Source: Campylobacter concisus (GTDB lineage Bacteria; Campylobacterota; Campylobacteria; Campylobacterales; Campylobacteraceae). From it: 64,000 nt of DNA. Position 1 is the first letter of the stretch, and every line of letters starts with the position of its first letter. Below are positions 9,125 to 19,543 of the stretch, one piece after another. The stretch spans positions 620,001 to 684,000 of the forward strand of contig NZ_CP012541.1 in the NCBI RefSeq assembly GCF_001298465.1, read 5' to 3'. The notes below the pieces were generated by a model that was not told the DNA's origin, searched no databases, and saw only the letters and a list, made by a program, of their open reading frames with translations. The position numbers and the translations under genes are program-made.

Positions 9125-11710
9125 ATGAGCTTTTTTACCGACTACGAAAAACACGTGAGCGAGCGAGAAAAAGAGGGCGTGCCACCGCTTGCGCTAAACG
9201 CCAAGCAAACAAGCGAAATTTGCGAGCTAATAAAGCTTGCCAGTAAGTCTAGTGGCGATGAAAAGGCGCAAAGCGAGCTAAAATTTCTTATAAATTTGCT
9301 TGAAACTCGCATCAATCCTGGCGTTGACGACGCAGCGAAGATAAAGGCAGAATTTCTTGGCGAAGTGATAGATGGGCTTGCTGTTAACGGCCTTAACGCT
9401 ATGAGTGCTATTAAAATTTTGGGCAAGATGCTTGGCGGATATAATGTAGAAATTTTAGTGCGAGCTCTAAAAAATAGTGATGAAAATATCGCTCGCGCTG
9501 CGGCAAATGAGCTAAAAAATATCATCCTGGTGCATGAATATTTTGATGAGATAGTAAAACTAAGTAGCAACAATAAATTTGCAAAAGAGGTGCTTCTCTC
9601 TTGGGCAAATGCGGAGTGGTTTACGCATAAAAAGCCAATCGAAACCTGTATAAACGCAGTCGTTTTTAAGGTACCAGGTGAGACAAATACTGATGACCTA
9701 AGTCCAGCGAGCGAGGCCTATACAAGGGCCGACATACCACTTCATGCAAAAGCAATGCTTGTTAAAAAGATGCCTGAAGGCTTAGAAATCCTAAAAGAGC
9801 TAAAAAGTTGTGGCAAAAGCGTAGCGTATGTTGGTGACGTGGTTGGCACTGGCAGCAGCAGAAAGAGCGGCATAAACTCGATCCAGTGGCATTTGGGCGA
9901 TGAGATAGAGGGTGTGCCAAACAAAAAAACGGGCGGCATCGTGATAGGCACGACAATAGCTCCTATATTTTTTAACACTGCCGAAGATAGCGGTGCACTG
10001 CCGATAGTTGCAAACGTAAACGAGCTTGAGATGGGCGATGAGATAGGAATTTATCCATTTAAAGGCGAAATTTATAAGCTTATTGGCACTGAGAAAAAGC
10101 TCGTGGCAAATTTTAAACTTAGCCCAAACACTCTAAGCGACGAGATAAGAGCGGGTGGCAGGATACCACTTATGATAGGACGTCAAGTGACTAAAAAGGC
10201 CAGAGAGGCCTTGGGGCTTGGCGAGGAGCAAATTTTTATAAAGCCAGATCAGCCAAAAGAGCAGAGTGGTGGCTATACGCTGGCTCAAAAGATGGTTGGC
10301 AAGGCTTGCGGCGTAGCTGGCGTGAGAGCTGGGGCTTATGTGGAGCCTGAAATTTTAACTGTTGGCTCACAAGATACGACTGGACCGATGACTAGAGATG
10401 AGGTTAAAGAGCTTGCTAGCCTTAGTTTCGGGGCGGATTTTGTTCTGCAAAGCTTTTGCCACACGGCCGCTTATCCAAAGCCAAGTGATCTTGTGATGCA
10501 TGAGAGCTTGCCAAAATTTATAAATTTACGTGGCGGTGTGAGTCTAAAGCCAGGCGATGGTGTCATCCACTCGTGGCTAAATCGCATGGTATTACCTGAT
10601 ACGGTGGGCACTGGAGGCGATAGTCACACGAGATTTCCTATCGGTATCAGCTTTCCAGCAGGCAGTGGACTAGTGGCGTTTGCAGCGGTGCTTGGAATGA
10701 TGCCGCTAAATATGCCAGAGTCAGTTTTGATCAAATTTAAAGGCGAGCTAAAAGAGGGTGTGACGCTTCGTGATCTTGTCAATGCGATACCTTATTTTGC
10801 TATCAAAAAAGGGCTTTTAAGTGTTGAAAAGAAAAACAAAAAGAACATTTTTGCAGGCAAAATTTTAGAGATAGAAGGGCTTGAGAATCTAAAAGTAGAG
10901 CAGGCGTTTGAGCTAAGTGACGCTTCGGCTGAACGCTCGGCCGCGGCTTGTGTGGTAAATTTAGGCGTTGATAGCGTTGTGGAGTACGTTCGCTCAAATG
11001 TTGCGCTAATTGACGCGATGATAAAAGCTGGTTATGAGAGCCGTGAGACCCTGCTTAGACGAAAAGAAAAAATGCAAAAATGGCTTGAAAATCCGACTCT
11101 TTTAAGAGCCGACAAGGACGCAAGATATGCTGAAATTTTAGAGATCGATTTGTCGCAGATAGATGAGCCGATTTTGGCTTGTCCAAATGACCCAGACGAT
11201 GTGGCAACACTAAGTGAAATTTTAACTGATAACAAAAGAGTGCATAAAATAGATGAAGTTTTTGTGGGAAGCTGTATGACAAATATAGGCCATTACAGAG
11301 CGCTAGCTAGAATTTTGGAGCGTGAGAGCAAGCTTACAACTAGGCTTTGGATCGCACCGCCGACAAAGATGGATAAAAGCACACTTGAAGATGAAGGTAT
11401 TTATGAAATTTTTAAAAGATTAAATGCAAGGACAGAGGTACCAGGCTGCTCGCTTTGTATGGGTAATCAAGCAAGAGTAAACGATAACGCAGTGGTGTTT
11501 TCTACATCAACCAGAAATTTTGATAACAGAATGGGTATGGGTGCAAAGGTCTATCTGGGAAGTGCCGAGTTAGCCGCCGTTTGTGCGCTACTTGGGCGTT
11601 TACCAAGTGTAGATGAATATAAAAAGATAGTAAAAGATAGCCTTAGCTTAAATAAAGATGAAATTTATAAATATCTAAATTTTAATGAAATAAGCGAGTT
11701 TAGCATATAA
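9125..11710 (+). CDS. acnB: Bifunctional aconitate hydratase 2 / 2-methylisocitrate dehydratase
   Basis: 861 residues, the AcnB length, starting at ATG 9125 after AAAGGAAT. AcnB isomerises citrate and isocitrate in the TCA cycle and uses a labile [4Fe-4S] cluster. The cluster ligands are seen in VGSCMTNIG and in [10 protein letters not shown] (C-x-x-C) near the C-terminus. The swivelling domain precedes the catalytic domain ([12 protein letters not shown] near residue 185, [13 protein letters not shown] near 496), the AcnB-specific order. It is transcribed alone or with the ankyrin gene 36 bp downstream. Confidence 0.97.
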   Translation: MSFFTDYEKHVSEREKEGVPPLALNAKQTSEICELIKLASKSSGDEKAQSELKFLINLLETRINPGVDDAAKIKAEFLGEVIDGLAVNGLNAMSAIKILGKMLGGYNVEILVRALKNSDENIARAAANELKNIILVHEYFDEIVKLSSNNKFAKEVLLSWANAEWFTHKKPIETCINAVVFKVPGETNTDDLSPASEAYTRADIPLHAKAMLVKKMPEGLEILKELKSCGKSVAYVGDVVGTGSSRKSGINSIQWHLGDEIEGVPNKKTGGIVIGTTIAPIFFNTAEDSGALPIVANVNELEMGDEIGIYPFKGEIYKLIGTEKKLVANFKLSPNTLSDEIRAGGRIPLMIGRQVTKKAREALGLGEEQIFIKPDQPKEQSGGYTLAQKMVGKACGVAGVRAGAYVEPEILTVGSQDTTGPMTRDEVKELASLSFGADFVLQSFCHTAAYPKPSDLVMHESLPKFINLRGGVSLKPGDGVIHSWLNRMVLPDTVGTGGDSHTRFPIGISFPAGSGLVAFAAVLGMMPLNMPESVLIKFKGELKEGVTLRDLVNAIPYFAIKKGLLSVEKKNKKNIFAGKILEIEGLENLKVEQAFELSDASAERSAAACVVNLGVDSVVEYVRSNVALIDAMIKAGYESRETLLRRKEKMQKWLENPTLLRADKDARYAEILEIDLSQIDEPILACPNDPDDVATLSEILTDNKRVHKIDEVFVGSCMTNIGHYRALARILERESKLTTRLWIAPPTKMDKSTLEDEGIYEIFKRLNARTEVPGCSLCMGNQARVNDNAVVFSTSTRNFDNRMGMGAKVYLGSAELAAVCALLGRLPSVDEYKKIVKDSLSLNKDEIYKYLNFNEISEFSI

Positions 11711-11746
11711 ATTTGTTACAATATCGCGAAATTTTAAGGAGCTTTG

Positions 11747-12958
11747 ATGAAAAAAGTAGTTTTTTTTCTCTTTTTTAGCGTTTGTTTTTTGATAAATTTA
11801 CACGCTTTAGAGTGCAGTGATCTTGCCAAAAAAGAGAGCTTTAAAACTACTCCAAACGATCTTGCTTACGCGAATGAGGGGCTATTTTACTGTGATGGTT
11901 CGCTTTTAAATTTAAAAGAGGTAAAAGAGCTTTTTGATGCGAGTGTGGCTGTGAGAAGTGAGTCTCAAAGCTGCGTTGGCGATAGAGTTTATAAAGAAAA
12001 TTTAAACAAGCTTAGATGGCTTTTGCTAAAAGCGTCATTCGCACCTGAGCTTTATCAAAAAGAGCTTGCAAAGCCTGATATTGCTGAAGAGCAAAAAGAT
12101 GCCAGGATGGAGTATTTTAGATACTGGGCAAACGAGAGCTTGTTTAATTTTTTAAAATATAAAAAATTTATCGAAGCTTACAAAAACGCTCAAACTCCGC
12201 TTGTAAAATTTTATGAAAGCCTGGGAATTGATACACCAAGTGCTGCTTACTACGCAACTAGCGTGGTAAATGAGTTTTTGACTTTTGGTGTCGGTAAAAG
12301 TGTAAATAAAGCTAAAATTTTAACACCTGAGCAAAGTATGATGGCTCAAAGGATAAATTCCGATGAGCTAGCAAATTTACTTTACTCAAAAAATTTCAGT
12401 ACCGCTGAGCTTACAAATTTGCTTAATATCGCACTTTTAAACGAAAAAAGTAGCGATATGATAAAAGAGATTATAAGGCGTGGGGCCGATGTGAATTTGG
12501 GCGATGAGACACCGCTATTTTTTGCTTTAAAAAATATAGAAAACGTAAAAATTTTACTTGCAAACAAAGCCGATGTAAATCACACAAATTTTTTTGGGAA
12601 AAGTGTGCTTTTTTATGCTGTGCAGTTTAGTGATAAACCACTTTGCGAGCTTTTGCTAAAAAATGGTGCCAATGCCAACGAGAGCTATATAGACGAAAAT
12701 GCCAAGATGAATATGATAAATTTGGGTATGACGCAAGTTGAAGATACATGTGGTCTAGAGCATACAAATAGAAGCGTTTTTATGCATGCAGCAGCTCACG
12801 CAACGCCAGAAATTTTAAAGCTTTTGATGGATAATGGCGCTGATATCAACGCGACTGATGACGCTGGATTTAACGCGCTTGACTATGCCATGAAAGAACA
12901 AAACGAAAAGACGATCAAATTTTTAGAAAATTTGGGTTTAAAACCAAATTTAAATTAG
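11747..12958 (+). CDS. Exported ankyrin-repeat protein
   Basis: 403 residues from the ATG at 11747, behind AAGGAGC. The N-terminus KKVVFFLFFSVCFLINLHALE is a signal peptide, so the protein is probably periplasmic. The first two thirds show no family I recognise. The C-terminal part (about 230-400) contains ankyrin units such as RRGADVNLGDETPLFFAL, LLANKADVNH, LLLKNGANANES and LLMDNGADINATDDAGFNALDYAM. Ankyrin repeats mediate protein contacts; in Campylobacter exported ankyrin proteins have been linked to catalase and haem protection, but nothing here ties this one to that. The SDR gene starts 8 bp later. Confidence 0.8.
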   Translation: MKKVVFFLFFSVCFLINLHALECSDLAKKESFKTTPNDLAYANEGLFYCDGSLLNLKEVKELFDASVAVRSESQSCVGDRVYKENLNKLRWLLLKASFAPELYQKELAKPDIAEEQKDARMEYFRYWANESLFNFLKYKKFIEAYKNAQTPLVKFYESLGIDTPSAAYYATSVVNEFLTFGVGKSVNKAKILTPEQSMMAQRINSDELANLLYSKNFSTAELTNLLNIALLNEKSSDMIKEIIRRGADVNLGDETPLFFALKNIENVKILLANKADVNHTNFFGKSVLFYAVQFSDKPLCELLLKNGANANESYIDENAKMNMINLGMTQVEDTCGLEHTNRSVFMHAAAHATPEILKLLMDNGADINATDDAGFNALDYAMKEQNEKTIKFLENLGLKPNLN

Positions 12959-12966
12959 GAAAAATC

Positions 12967-13713
12967 ATGAAAAAGACAGCTTTTGTAACCGGTGCAACAT
13001 CTGGATTTGGCGAGGCGATCGCCAGAAGACTCTCAAAAGAGGGCTACAAGATAGTCGCTCTTGCAAGGCGCGAAGATAGGCTAAAGAAGCTTGCAGCAGA
13101 GCTTGACGATACGCATATTATCGTAGCTGACATACGCGACAAAGAGGCTGTTTTTAAAGCGGTTGAGAGCTTGCCTGATAAATTTAAGGACATAGAAGTG
13201 CTTGTAAACAACGCTGGCATGGCGCTTGGGCTTGAGAAGACGATAGATGCGAAGGTGGAGGACTTTGAGGCGATGATAGACACCAACGTCAAGGGTCTTA
13301 TCTACTCAACAAAGGCGGTTTTGCCACTACTTTATAAGCAAGAAAAGGGCTATATCTTTAATATTGGCTCGACAGCTGGCTCATGGCCATATCCTGGAAG
13401 CAACGTTTATGGTGCCACAAAAGCCTTTGTAAAGCAGTTTAGTCTAAATTTAAGAAACGATCTAGTTGGTACAAATATCAGGGTGACAAACATCGAGCCG
13501 GGGCTTTGCAAGACCGAATTTAGCGAGGTTAGGTTTAGAGGAGATAAAGTAAAGGCGGATAGTCTTTATGAAAATACAAATTTCATCACATCTGAGGATA
13601 TCGCGACGATTTTGATAAATTGTCTAAATATGCCCGGAAGTGTCAATATAAATAGAGTCGAAGTCATGGCAAATACGCAGACTTGGGCTGGACTTGCGAT
13701 AGAAAAATTTTAA
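12967..13713 (+). CDS. Short-chain dehydrogenase/reductase, YdfG-like
   Basis: 248 residues. Classical SDR motifs are in order: TGATSGFGEA (Rossmann glycine motif), LVNNAG, the catalytic Ser in NIGSTAGSW and YGATK with Tyr and Lys. Arg-rich ALARREDRL after beta-2 favours NADPH over NADH. The closest well-known relatives are YdfG-type NADP-dependent 3-hydroxy acid (serine/allo-threonine) dehydrogenases; the substrate cannot be read from the sequence. It lies 8 bp after the ankyrin gene and 9 bp before the antiporter gene, so probably one transcript. Confidence 0.85.
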   Translation: MKKTAFVTGATSGFGEAIARRLSKEGYKIVALARREDRLKKLAAELDDTHIIVADIRDKEAVFKAVESLPDKFKDIEVLVNNAGMALGLEKTIDAKVEDFEAMIDTNVKGLIYSTKAVLPLLYKQEKGYIFNIGSTAGSWPYPGSNVYGATKAFVKQFSLNLRNDLVGTNIRVTNIEPGLCKTEFSEVRFRGDKVKADSLYENTNFITSEDIATILINCLNMPGSVNINRVEVMANTQTWAGLAIEKF

Positions 13714-13722
13714 GGAGTTCTT

Positions 13723-15417
13723 GTGAGACAAATTTTATTATTACTTTTTTTTAGCGTTGCGCTTTTTGGTGTCGATCCAGAAGTGGCAAAGAGAAACGCT
13801 GAAATTTATGGCGTATTTACGCTTATACCGCCTGTTGTGGCAATAGCACTTGCTTTTATCACAAAAGACGTCATCTTGTCGCTATTTATAGGTGTTTTTA
13901 GCGGAACATTTCTCATAAATATCATCAATGAAAACATCTTTATGGGTATCGTAAAAGGCTTTACAGGTATTGTTTCAAGAGTCGTTGAATCAATGGCTGA
14001 CAAGACCGACTCAGGTATCTTACTTCAAGTGCTTTGTATCGGCGGCGTGGTCGCACTCATTACAAAGATGGGTGGTACAAAGGCGGTTGCTCTTTGGCTT
14101 AGCAAAAAGGCAAAAAGCGGCATTTCAGCTCAAATTTCAACATGGCTCATGGGAATTTTTGTATTTTTTGATGACTACGCAAATGCCCTAATCGTTGGCC
14201 CTATAATGAGACCAATAAGTGATAAATTTAAAATAAGCCGCGAAAAACTAGCTTTTATCATAGATGCTACCGCAGCACCGATCGCTGGTATTGCTATCAT
14301 CTCGACATGGGTTGGCCTTGAGGTTTCACTCATCGAAAAGGGCTATGAGCTAGTTGGAGAGACTGGAATTAACGCTTATTCTATATTTATCGAGACAATT
14401 CCATATAGATTTTACAACCTCTTCATCTTATTTTTTATAGTCTGTACAGCCTTGATGCAGCGTGAATACGGACCAATGCTGTTAGCTGAAAGACGTGCTA
14501 GAAGAGGCGAGCTTCACTCAGGTAAAACTCAAATCCAAGATCTTGAAGATAAAACACTTGAGCCAAAAGAGGGCGTGAAATTAAGCGCTGCAAATGCTGT
14601 TGTACCACTTCTTGTGCTGGTCATTGGCGCATTTACTAGTTTTTATTTTAGTGGTCTTGCTGCACTTGAGGGTGATGCTCTTAAAAATGCACTTGCTAAT
14701 CCGCTTTCATTTTCTACATTTAAAGATACTTTTGGCGCAGCAGACTCAGCTACATCACTATTTCAAGCAGCACTACTTGCTAGTATTGTAGCTATCACAA
14801 TGGGTGTTTGGCGTAAAATTTTTGACGTAAAAGAGGCTATCAGCACATGGGTAAAGGGCTGGAAGACTATGATAATTACGGTTGTCATTTTGCTTCTTGC
14901 ATGGAGCCTTAGTGCTGTTATCAAAGAGCTTGGCACATCAAGATATTTGGTTGATTTATTAAGCTCTTCAACGCCTAAATTTATCCTGCCAGTTGCTGTT
15001 TTTATCCTTGGTTCGTTTATTAGCTTTTCAACTGGAACGAGCTATGGTACGATGGGAATTTTAATGCCTCTAGCTATCCCACTAGCTTATGCAGTCGGCA
15101 AAAACTACGGTCTAGAGGGTGATGCGATGCACGCTTATATGATCGTAAATATCTCAGGCGTACTTACAGGTGCGATCTTTGGCGATCACTGCTCACCGAT
15201 ATCGGATACTACGATACTTTCATCAATGGGCGCAGGATGTAATCATATCGATCACGTCTCAACTCAAATGGTATATGCACTTAGTGTTTGTGCGGTTTGT
15301 GTGCTAGTTGGCTACTTGCCGGTTGCACTTGGTCTTAGCGTTTGGATCGCGCTTCCTTGCGGATTTTTAGCGATTTGGGCGTTAGTTAGATTTGTCGGTA
15401 AAAAGGTGGAAGCGTAA
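13723..15417 (+). CDS. Na+/H+ antiporter, NhaC family
   Basis: 564 residues, GTG start at 13723 after AAGGAG. About a dozen hydrophobic segments are visible. Conserved segments include FFDDYANALIVGP, FISFSTGTSYGTMGILMP and GAIFGDHCSPISDTT, which match the NhaC superfamily of inner-membrane Na+/H+ (or metabolite/H+) antiporters. It has a predicted signal-like first helix (RQILLLLFFSVALFG). Related proteins also carry amino acids or malate with sodium, so the exact substrate is uncertain. It is co-directional with neighbours 2-10 bp away. Confidence 0.85.
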   Translation: MRQILLLLFFSVALFGVDPEVAKRNAEIYGVFTLIPPVVAIALAFITKDVILSLFIGVFSGTFLINIINENIFMGIVKGFTGIVSRVVESMADKTDSGILLQVLCIGGVVALITKMGGTKAVALWLSKKAKSGISAQISTWLMGIFVFFDDYANALIVGPIMRPISDKFKISREKLAFIIDATAAPIAGIAIISTWVGLEVSLIEKGYELVGETGINAYSIFIETIPYRFYNLFILFFIVCTALMQREYGPMLLAERRARRGELHSGKTQIQDLEDKTLEPKEGVKLSAANAVVPLLVLVIGAFTSFYFSGLAALEGDALKNALANPLSFSTFKDTFGAADSATSLFQAALLASIVAITMGVWRKIFDVKEAISTWVKGWKTMIITVVILLLAWSLSAVIKELGTSRYLVDLLSSSTPKFILPVAVFILGSFISFSTGTSYGTMGILMPLAIPLAYAVGKNYGLEGDAMHAYMIVNISGVLTGAIFGDHCSPISDTTILSSMGAGCNHIDHVSTQMVYALSVCAVCVLVGYLPVALGLSVWIALPCGFLAIWALVRFVGKKVEA

Positions 15418-15419
15418 AT

Positions 15420-16523
15420 TTGGATTGCAATTATCTAAAAGAGTGCGGCTCTTGCACTCTTTTTGCCCCTTACGATGAGCAAATTTTATTTAAAACTGAC
15501 CTTGTAAAACAAAATTTTTCAGAGTTTTATGATGGCAAATTTGATGTGTTTAGCTCCAATCCAAAACACTACCGCACAAGGGCTGAGTTTGGTATCTGGC
15601 ACGAAGGTAGCAAGCTTAGCTATACCATGCATGCAAGTGAGAAGGGCAAGAGAATTTTTATAGATGAGTGCCCTAAGGTTTGTGAGCAAATTTCAGAGCT
15701 TATGCCAAGCTTAATTTACAGCTTACAAGAGAGTGAAATACTAGGCGCAAAGCTTTTTGGCGTAGAATTTATCTCTTGTAAAAGCGGTGTTTTAGTCACG
15801 CTTCTTTATCACAAAAAACTTGATAGTGAGTTTGAAGCAGAGATTAAAAATTTAGCCAATAAGCTTAATGTCACGATACTTGCTAGATCTCGCGGGCAAA
15901 AGCTACTAAGTGGTGAGCTAAATTTGATAGATGAGCTAGATGTTGGTGGTGAAATTTATAAATTTAGCCTAAGTGAGAATGCCTTTATCCAGCCAAATAG
16001 AGCCGTAAATGAAAAGATGATAGCTTGGGCAAAAGAGTGCGTGGAGGCTGGTGGCGACCTGCTGGAGCTCTACTGCGGACATGGAAATTTTACTATTCCG
16101 CTTTCGTTTAAATTTAAAAATGTCCTTGCCACTGAAATTTCAAAAAGCTCGATCGCAAATGCCCTTAAAAACTGCGAGCTAAACAAAGCTAAAAATATCA
16201 AATTTCTACGTATGGACGCTGATGAGCTTATGAGTGCATTTGCTGGCGTTAGGGAATTTAACAGGCTAAAAGAGATAAATTTAAGCGACTTTAGCTTCTC
16301 GCACATTCTTGTCGATCCGCCTCGTGCAGGACTAAGCGAAAGTGTCGTAAATTTCATCAAAAATTTCAAAAATATCATTTACGTCTCGTGCAACCCAGAG
16401 ACTCTAAAAGAAAATTTAAATGAGCTTTGTAAAAGCCATAAAGTGATAAAATTTGCCATTTTTGATCAGTTTGCAAACACTCACCACATCGAGTGCGGCG
16501 TGCTACTAAGGGCAAAAGAATAA
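15420..16523 (+). CDS. trmA: tRNA (uracil-5-)-methyltransferase
   Basis: 367 residues, TTG start at 15420, two bases after the antiporter stop. TrmA makes m5U54 in the T-loop of tRNA with S-adenosylmethionine. The SAM-binding motif LLELYCGHGNFTIP, the DPPRAGL segment, the nucleophilic Cys in YVSCNPET and the general-base Glu in HHIECG near the C-terminus are all visible. The length fits TrmA without the TRAM domain found in RlmD-type relatives. Confidence 0.93.
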   Translation: MDCNYLKECGSCTLFAPYDEQILFKTDLVKQNFSEFYDGKFDVFSSNPKHYRTRAEFGIWHEGSKLSYTMHASEKGKRIFIDECPKVCEQISELMPSLIYSLQESEILGAKLFGVEFISCKSGVLVTLLYHKKLDSEFEAEIKNLANKLNVTILARSRGQKLLSGELNLIDELDVGGEIYKFSLSENAFIQPNRAVNEKMIAWAKECVEAGGDLLELYCGHGNFTIPLSFKFKNVLATEISKSSIANALKNCELNKAKNIKFLRMDADELMSAFAGVREFNRLKEINLSDFSFSHILVDPPRAGLSESVVNFIKNFKNIIYVSCNPETLKENLNELCKSHKVIKFAIFDQFANTHHIECGVLLRAKE

Positions 16524-16539
16524 TTTTAAAAAGGAAAAT

Positions 16540-17760
16540 TTGAAAAAAATGGTTTCACTAAATAAAATCATCCAAGCAAAGATCACGATCGGTCATTTCG
16601 TGACTAAGACCCCATTTGCGCTAAGTGCAAAGCTTAGTAAAATTTTAGGTGCAAGTGTTTACCTGAAAGAAGAAAATTTACAAAGAACTGGTGCATATAA
16701 GATAAGAGGCGCATACAATAAAATAGCTAGCCTAAGTGATGAGGAGCGAAAGCTTGGTGTAGTAGCTGCAAGCGCTGGTAACCACGCTCAAGGTGTAGCA
16801 ATAAGTGCAAAGGAATTTGGCGTGCATGCTTGCATTATCATGCCAGAATCAACCCCACTTCTAAAGGTTGCTGGCACGAAGGATCTTGGTGCAGAGGTCA
16901 TTTTAAAGGGCGATAACTTTGACGAGGCGTACGCTTTTGCGGTGAACTATGCTAAAGAAAAGGGCATGACCTTCGTTCATCCATTTAACGACGAGTACGT
17001 CATGGCAGGGCAGGGTACTGTTGGGCTTGAGATGCTTGATGAGATCAGCGACCTTGACATGGTTATCGTTCCAGTTGGTGGTGGCGGATTAGCTAGTGGT
17101 GTGGCTAGTTGTATAAAGCAGGTCAATCCAAAGACAAAAGTGGTCTGCGTTGGTGCAAAGGGTGCTCCAGCTATGTTTAATAGCTATGGCGCTAAAAAAA
17201 GCATAAACTCAAAATCAGTCCGCACGATCGCAGATGGCATCGCTGTGCGTGACGCGAGCGAGATCACACTGGCAAATATCGTAGAGTGCGTAGATGAGTT
17301 TGTGCAGGTTGACGATGAAGAGATTGCGACTGCGATTTTGTTTTTGTTAGAGACGCAAAAGATCGTAGTTGAAGGTGCTGGTGCAGCTGGTGTAGCAGCA
17401 CTCATGCATGATAAGATAAAATTTAAAAAAGGTGCAAAGATAGGCGTAGTGCTAAGTGGCGGAAATATCGATGTACAAGTGCTGTCTATCATCATCGAAA
17501 AAGGTCTTATCAAGTCACACCGCAAGATGACCTTGCAAATAACGCTTGTGGATAAGCCAGGAGCGCTTATGAGCCTAACAGATAGTCTCAAATCAGCAAA
17601 TGCAAACATCGTAAAAATCGACTACGATCGCTTCTCTACAAGGCTTGATTATGGTGATGCAAGTATCACGATCACGCTTGAGACAAAGGGTCTTGAACAT
17701 CAAGAAAAGATCAAAGAAGTGCTTGAAAAAAGTGGTTTTTCATTTTCTCAATTGTTTTAA
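16540..17760 (+). CDS. ilvA: Threonine ammonia-lyase (threonine dehydratase) with ACT domain
   Basis: 406 residues. It converts threonine to 2-oxobutanoate, the first step toward isoleucine, using PLP. The PLP lysine is in RTGAYKIRGA (Lys54), the glycine loop is VPVGGGGLASG and the serine-binding strand is VVLSGGN. Residues about 330-406 form an ACT domain (QITLVDKPGALMSLTDSL), which usually binds an amino-acid effector. The TTG at 16540 sits 4 nt after AAGGA; the ATG at 16549 is an alternative start that is too far from that site. Confidence 0.92.
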   Translation: MKKMVSLNKIIQAKITIGHFVTKTPFALSAKLSKILGASVYLKEENLQRTGAYKIRGAYNKIASLSDEERKLGVVAASAGNHAQGVAISAKEFGVHACIIMPESTPLLKVAGTKDLGAEVILKGDNFDEAYAFAVNYAKEKGMTFVHPFNDEYVMAGQGTVGLEMLDEISDLDMVIVPVGGGGLASGVASCIKQVNPKTKVVCVGAKGAPAMFNSYGAKKSINSKSVRTIADGIAVRDASEITLANIVECVDEFVQVDDEEIATAILFLLETQKIVVEGAGAAGVAALMHDKIKFKKGAKIGVVLSGGNIDVQVLSIIIEKGLIKSHRKMTLQITLVDKPGALMSLTDSLKSANANIVKIDYDRFSTRLDYGDASITITLETKGLEHQEKIKEVLEKSGFSFSQLF

Positions 17761-17763
17761 AAA

Positions 17764-17798
17764 TTTTTGCTATTTTGTGGATTTCAAGATAGCAAAAA
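17764..17798. terminator. Hairpin after ilvA
   Basis: TTTTTGCTAT (17764-17773) pairs with ATAGCAAAAA (17789-17798), a 10-bp stem with a 15-nt loop that starts 4 nt after the stop codon. It is not followed by a T-run on the plus strand, so termination efficiency is uncertain. Confidence 0.45.
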
Positions 17799-17862
17799 AC
17801 AAGCTAAAATTCCTTTTGCATTACAAATTTAAGCTAAAATAGTAAGCTTTAAAGGAGAAAGA

Positions 17863-18558
17863 ATGAGTGAATATGTAAATTTGATATTAGCCCTTTTGCT
17901 TGCGGTTCTTGTATTTGCATTTTACAGGGCAAATAAGGCTTTAAAAAAAGCCAAAGATGAGAGTCAAAATGTATCTGTTAGCACGGAAATTTCGCAGCTA
18001 AAAAGTATAGGCGAGCTATCTGTCTTTCAGGTATATAGCAAAGAGATCGTCACAAAAACCGACCATGCGTTTGGAAATTTTGGCAAAGAGTATCTAAGGT
18101 GGCTGGTAAGCGAAAAGAAGCTTTCGATGATATTTGAGTTTGAGATAAATTTCATCTACGATCTAACTAGTCCAAAACTTGAAATCATGCAGATCGCAAA
18201 CTCTAGCTACAAGATAAAAATGCCCCCATGTAAGTATAAATTCTCAATCGCCGATATGAAATTTTACGATGAGAAAAACGGCAAATTTATACCATTTTTA
18301 CTGCCTGATTCGCTAAATGGCTTTTTTGGAAGCACATTTACAGAAGAGGACAAAAACAGACTTATAGAAGAGGCCAGAAGTGAAGTAAAAAAGATGAGTG
18401 TTCGTCTTATCTCACAGCTTCAAGGCAAGATCCATAAATCGGCTCGCGACACGCTTGAAGCGATAGCAAAGAGCTTTGGGGCAAACAAGGTCGAATTTGT
18501 TTTTGATGATAACGATGAGCAGATAAATTCACAGCTAAATTTAGAAAATATCGCATAA
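17863..18558 (+). CDS. Membrane-anchored DUF4230-like protein
   Basis: 231 residues with one N-terminal transmembrane helix (VNLILALLLAVLVFAFY) and a soluble domain with a beta-strand region followed by a basic helix (EEARSEVKKMSVRLISQLQ). This arrangement resembles the DUF4230 family, judged from memory. Function is unknown. The ATG at 17863 has AAAGGAGA upstream. The DyP peroxidase gene follows after 16 bp, so the two may be co-expressed, though no functional link is evident. Confidence 0.65.
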   Translation: MSEYVNLILALLLAVLVFAFYRANKALKKAKDESQNVSVSTEISQLKSIGELSVFQVYSKEIVTKTDHAFGNFGKEYLRWLVSEKKLSMIFEFEINFIYDLTSPKLEIMQIANSSYKIKMPPCKYKFSIADMKFYDEKNGKFIPFLLPDSLNGFFGSTFTEEDKNRLIEEARSEVKKMSVRLISQLQGKIHKSARDTLEAIAKSFGANKVEFVFDDNDEQINSQLNLENIA

Positions 18559-18574
18559 ATTTAAAGGAGAAAAA

Positions 18575-19498
18575 ATGAGTTTTAATTCACAAGAGGTTAC
18601 ACAAACTCCAGGCAACAATACCGTCTTTCAAACTTGGGTTTTAAAAGATGATAAAAAGGCGTGCAAAGAGGGCTTTGCTAGGCTTTGTGCTTTGGTTATA
18701 AATTTAAATAAAACTGCAAAGGTTAGATTTGGTGCGGGTGAAAATGTAAACTGCGTCCTTGGCGTCGGACACGATGCGTGGAGAAAGCTGGCCATCACAA
18801 AAACCTTGCCAAAAGAGCTTGTAAATTTTAAAGCGATCAAAGGCGACAAACACGAGGCTGTTAGCACAAAAGGTGATTTGCACATTCATATCCGTGCATT
18901 AAACGCGGCTGACTGCTTTGACATGGCACAAAGTGTAAAGGGTGTGCTATATAAATTTGCTGATATTGTAGACGAGGTGCAAGGCTTTAAATACCACGAC
19001 GGCAGAGCGATAATAGGCTTTGTTGATGGCACTGAAAATCCTGAGGGCGAGGAGAGAGATTTCTTTGCTAAAGTTGGCGACGAGGATGCTAAATTTAAGG
19101 GCGGAAGCTACGTTTTTGTGCAAAAATACTTTCATAAAATGCAAGAGTGGAACGCCACAAGCGTAAGCGAGCAAGAAAAGGTTATAGGCCGCTCAAAAGA
19201 ACTTGATATCGAGATGAGCGATGATGTAAAACCTAACAATTCACACTCAGCCGCAGCAAATGTTGGCGATGATAAAAAGGTTGTGCGCGGCAATATGCCA
19301 TTTACTGAGGGTAGCAAAACTGGCACTTATTTCATCGCTTATGCGAGCACATTTTCAACAGTTGAGCTTATGCTTAAAAAGATGTTTATCGGCGAGCCAA
19401 AGGGCAACTCAGATAGGCTACTTGACTTTAGCACACCTGTTACTGGTGCGCTATATTTTGTGCCAACAGTTGATATGTTAAGCGATTATGAGGGCTAA
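18575..19498 (+). CDS. DyP-type haem peroxidase (YfeX-like)
   Basis: 307 residues, the YfeX length. The family signature is clear: GFVDGTENP with the distal catalytic Asp in the GxxDG motif, and NNSHSAA about 55 residues later, whose His is the likely proximal haem ligand. There is no Tat signal, so it should be cytoplasmic, unlike EfeB. DyP enzymes oxidise porphyrinogens or other electron donors with hydrogen peroxide. ATG at 18575 after AAAGGAG. Confidence 0.9.
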   Translation: MSFNSQEVTQTPGNNTVFQTWVLKDDKKACKEGFARLCALVINLNKTAKVRFGAGENVNCVLGVGHDAWRKLAITKTLPKELVNFKAIKGDKHEAVSTKGDLHIHIRALNAADCFDMAQSVKGVLYKFADIVDEVQGFKYHDGRAIIGFVDGTENPEGEERDFFAKVGDEDAKFKGGSYVFVQKYFHKMQEWNATSVSEQEKVIGRSKELDIEMSDDVKPNNSHSAAANVGDDKKVVRGNMPFTEGSKTGTYFIAYASTFSTVELMLKKMFIGEPKGNSDRLLDFSTPVTGALYFVPTVDMLSDYEG

Positions 19499-19534
19499 AT
19501 TTAAATGGGTGAGGCAACTTGCCCTTTTAAATTT
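19497..19534 (+). terminator. Hairpin between the DyP and EamA genes
   Basis: AAATTTAAA (19497-19505) pairs with TTTAAATTT (19526-19534), enclosing a GC-rich core GGCA-ACT-TGCC. It starts at the DyP stop codon and ends 9 nt before the next start, so it may act as an attenuating or 3'-end structure. Confidence 0.4.
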
Positions 19535-19543
19535 TAAATAAAA

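Noticed and set aside
9142..9573. 143-residue minus-strand frame inside acnB
   Set aside because: Ser/Phe-rich composition is that of the antisense of a well-supported gene; acnB clearly occupies this stretch.
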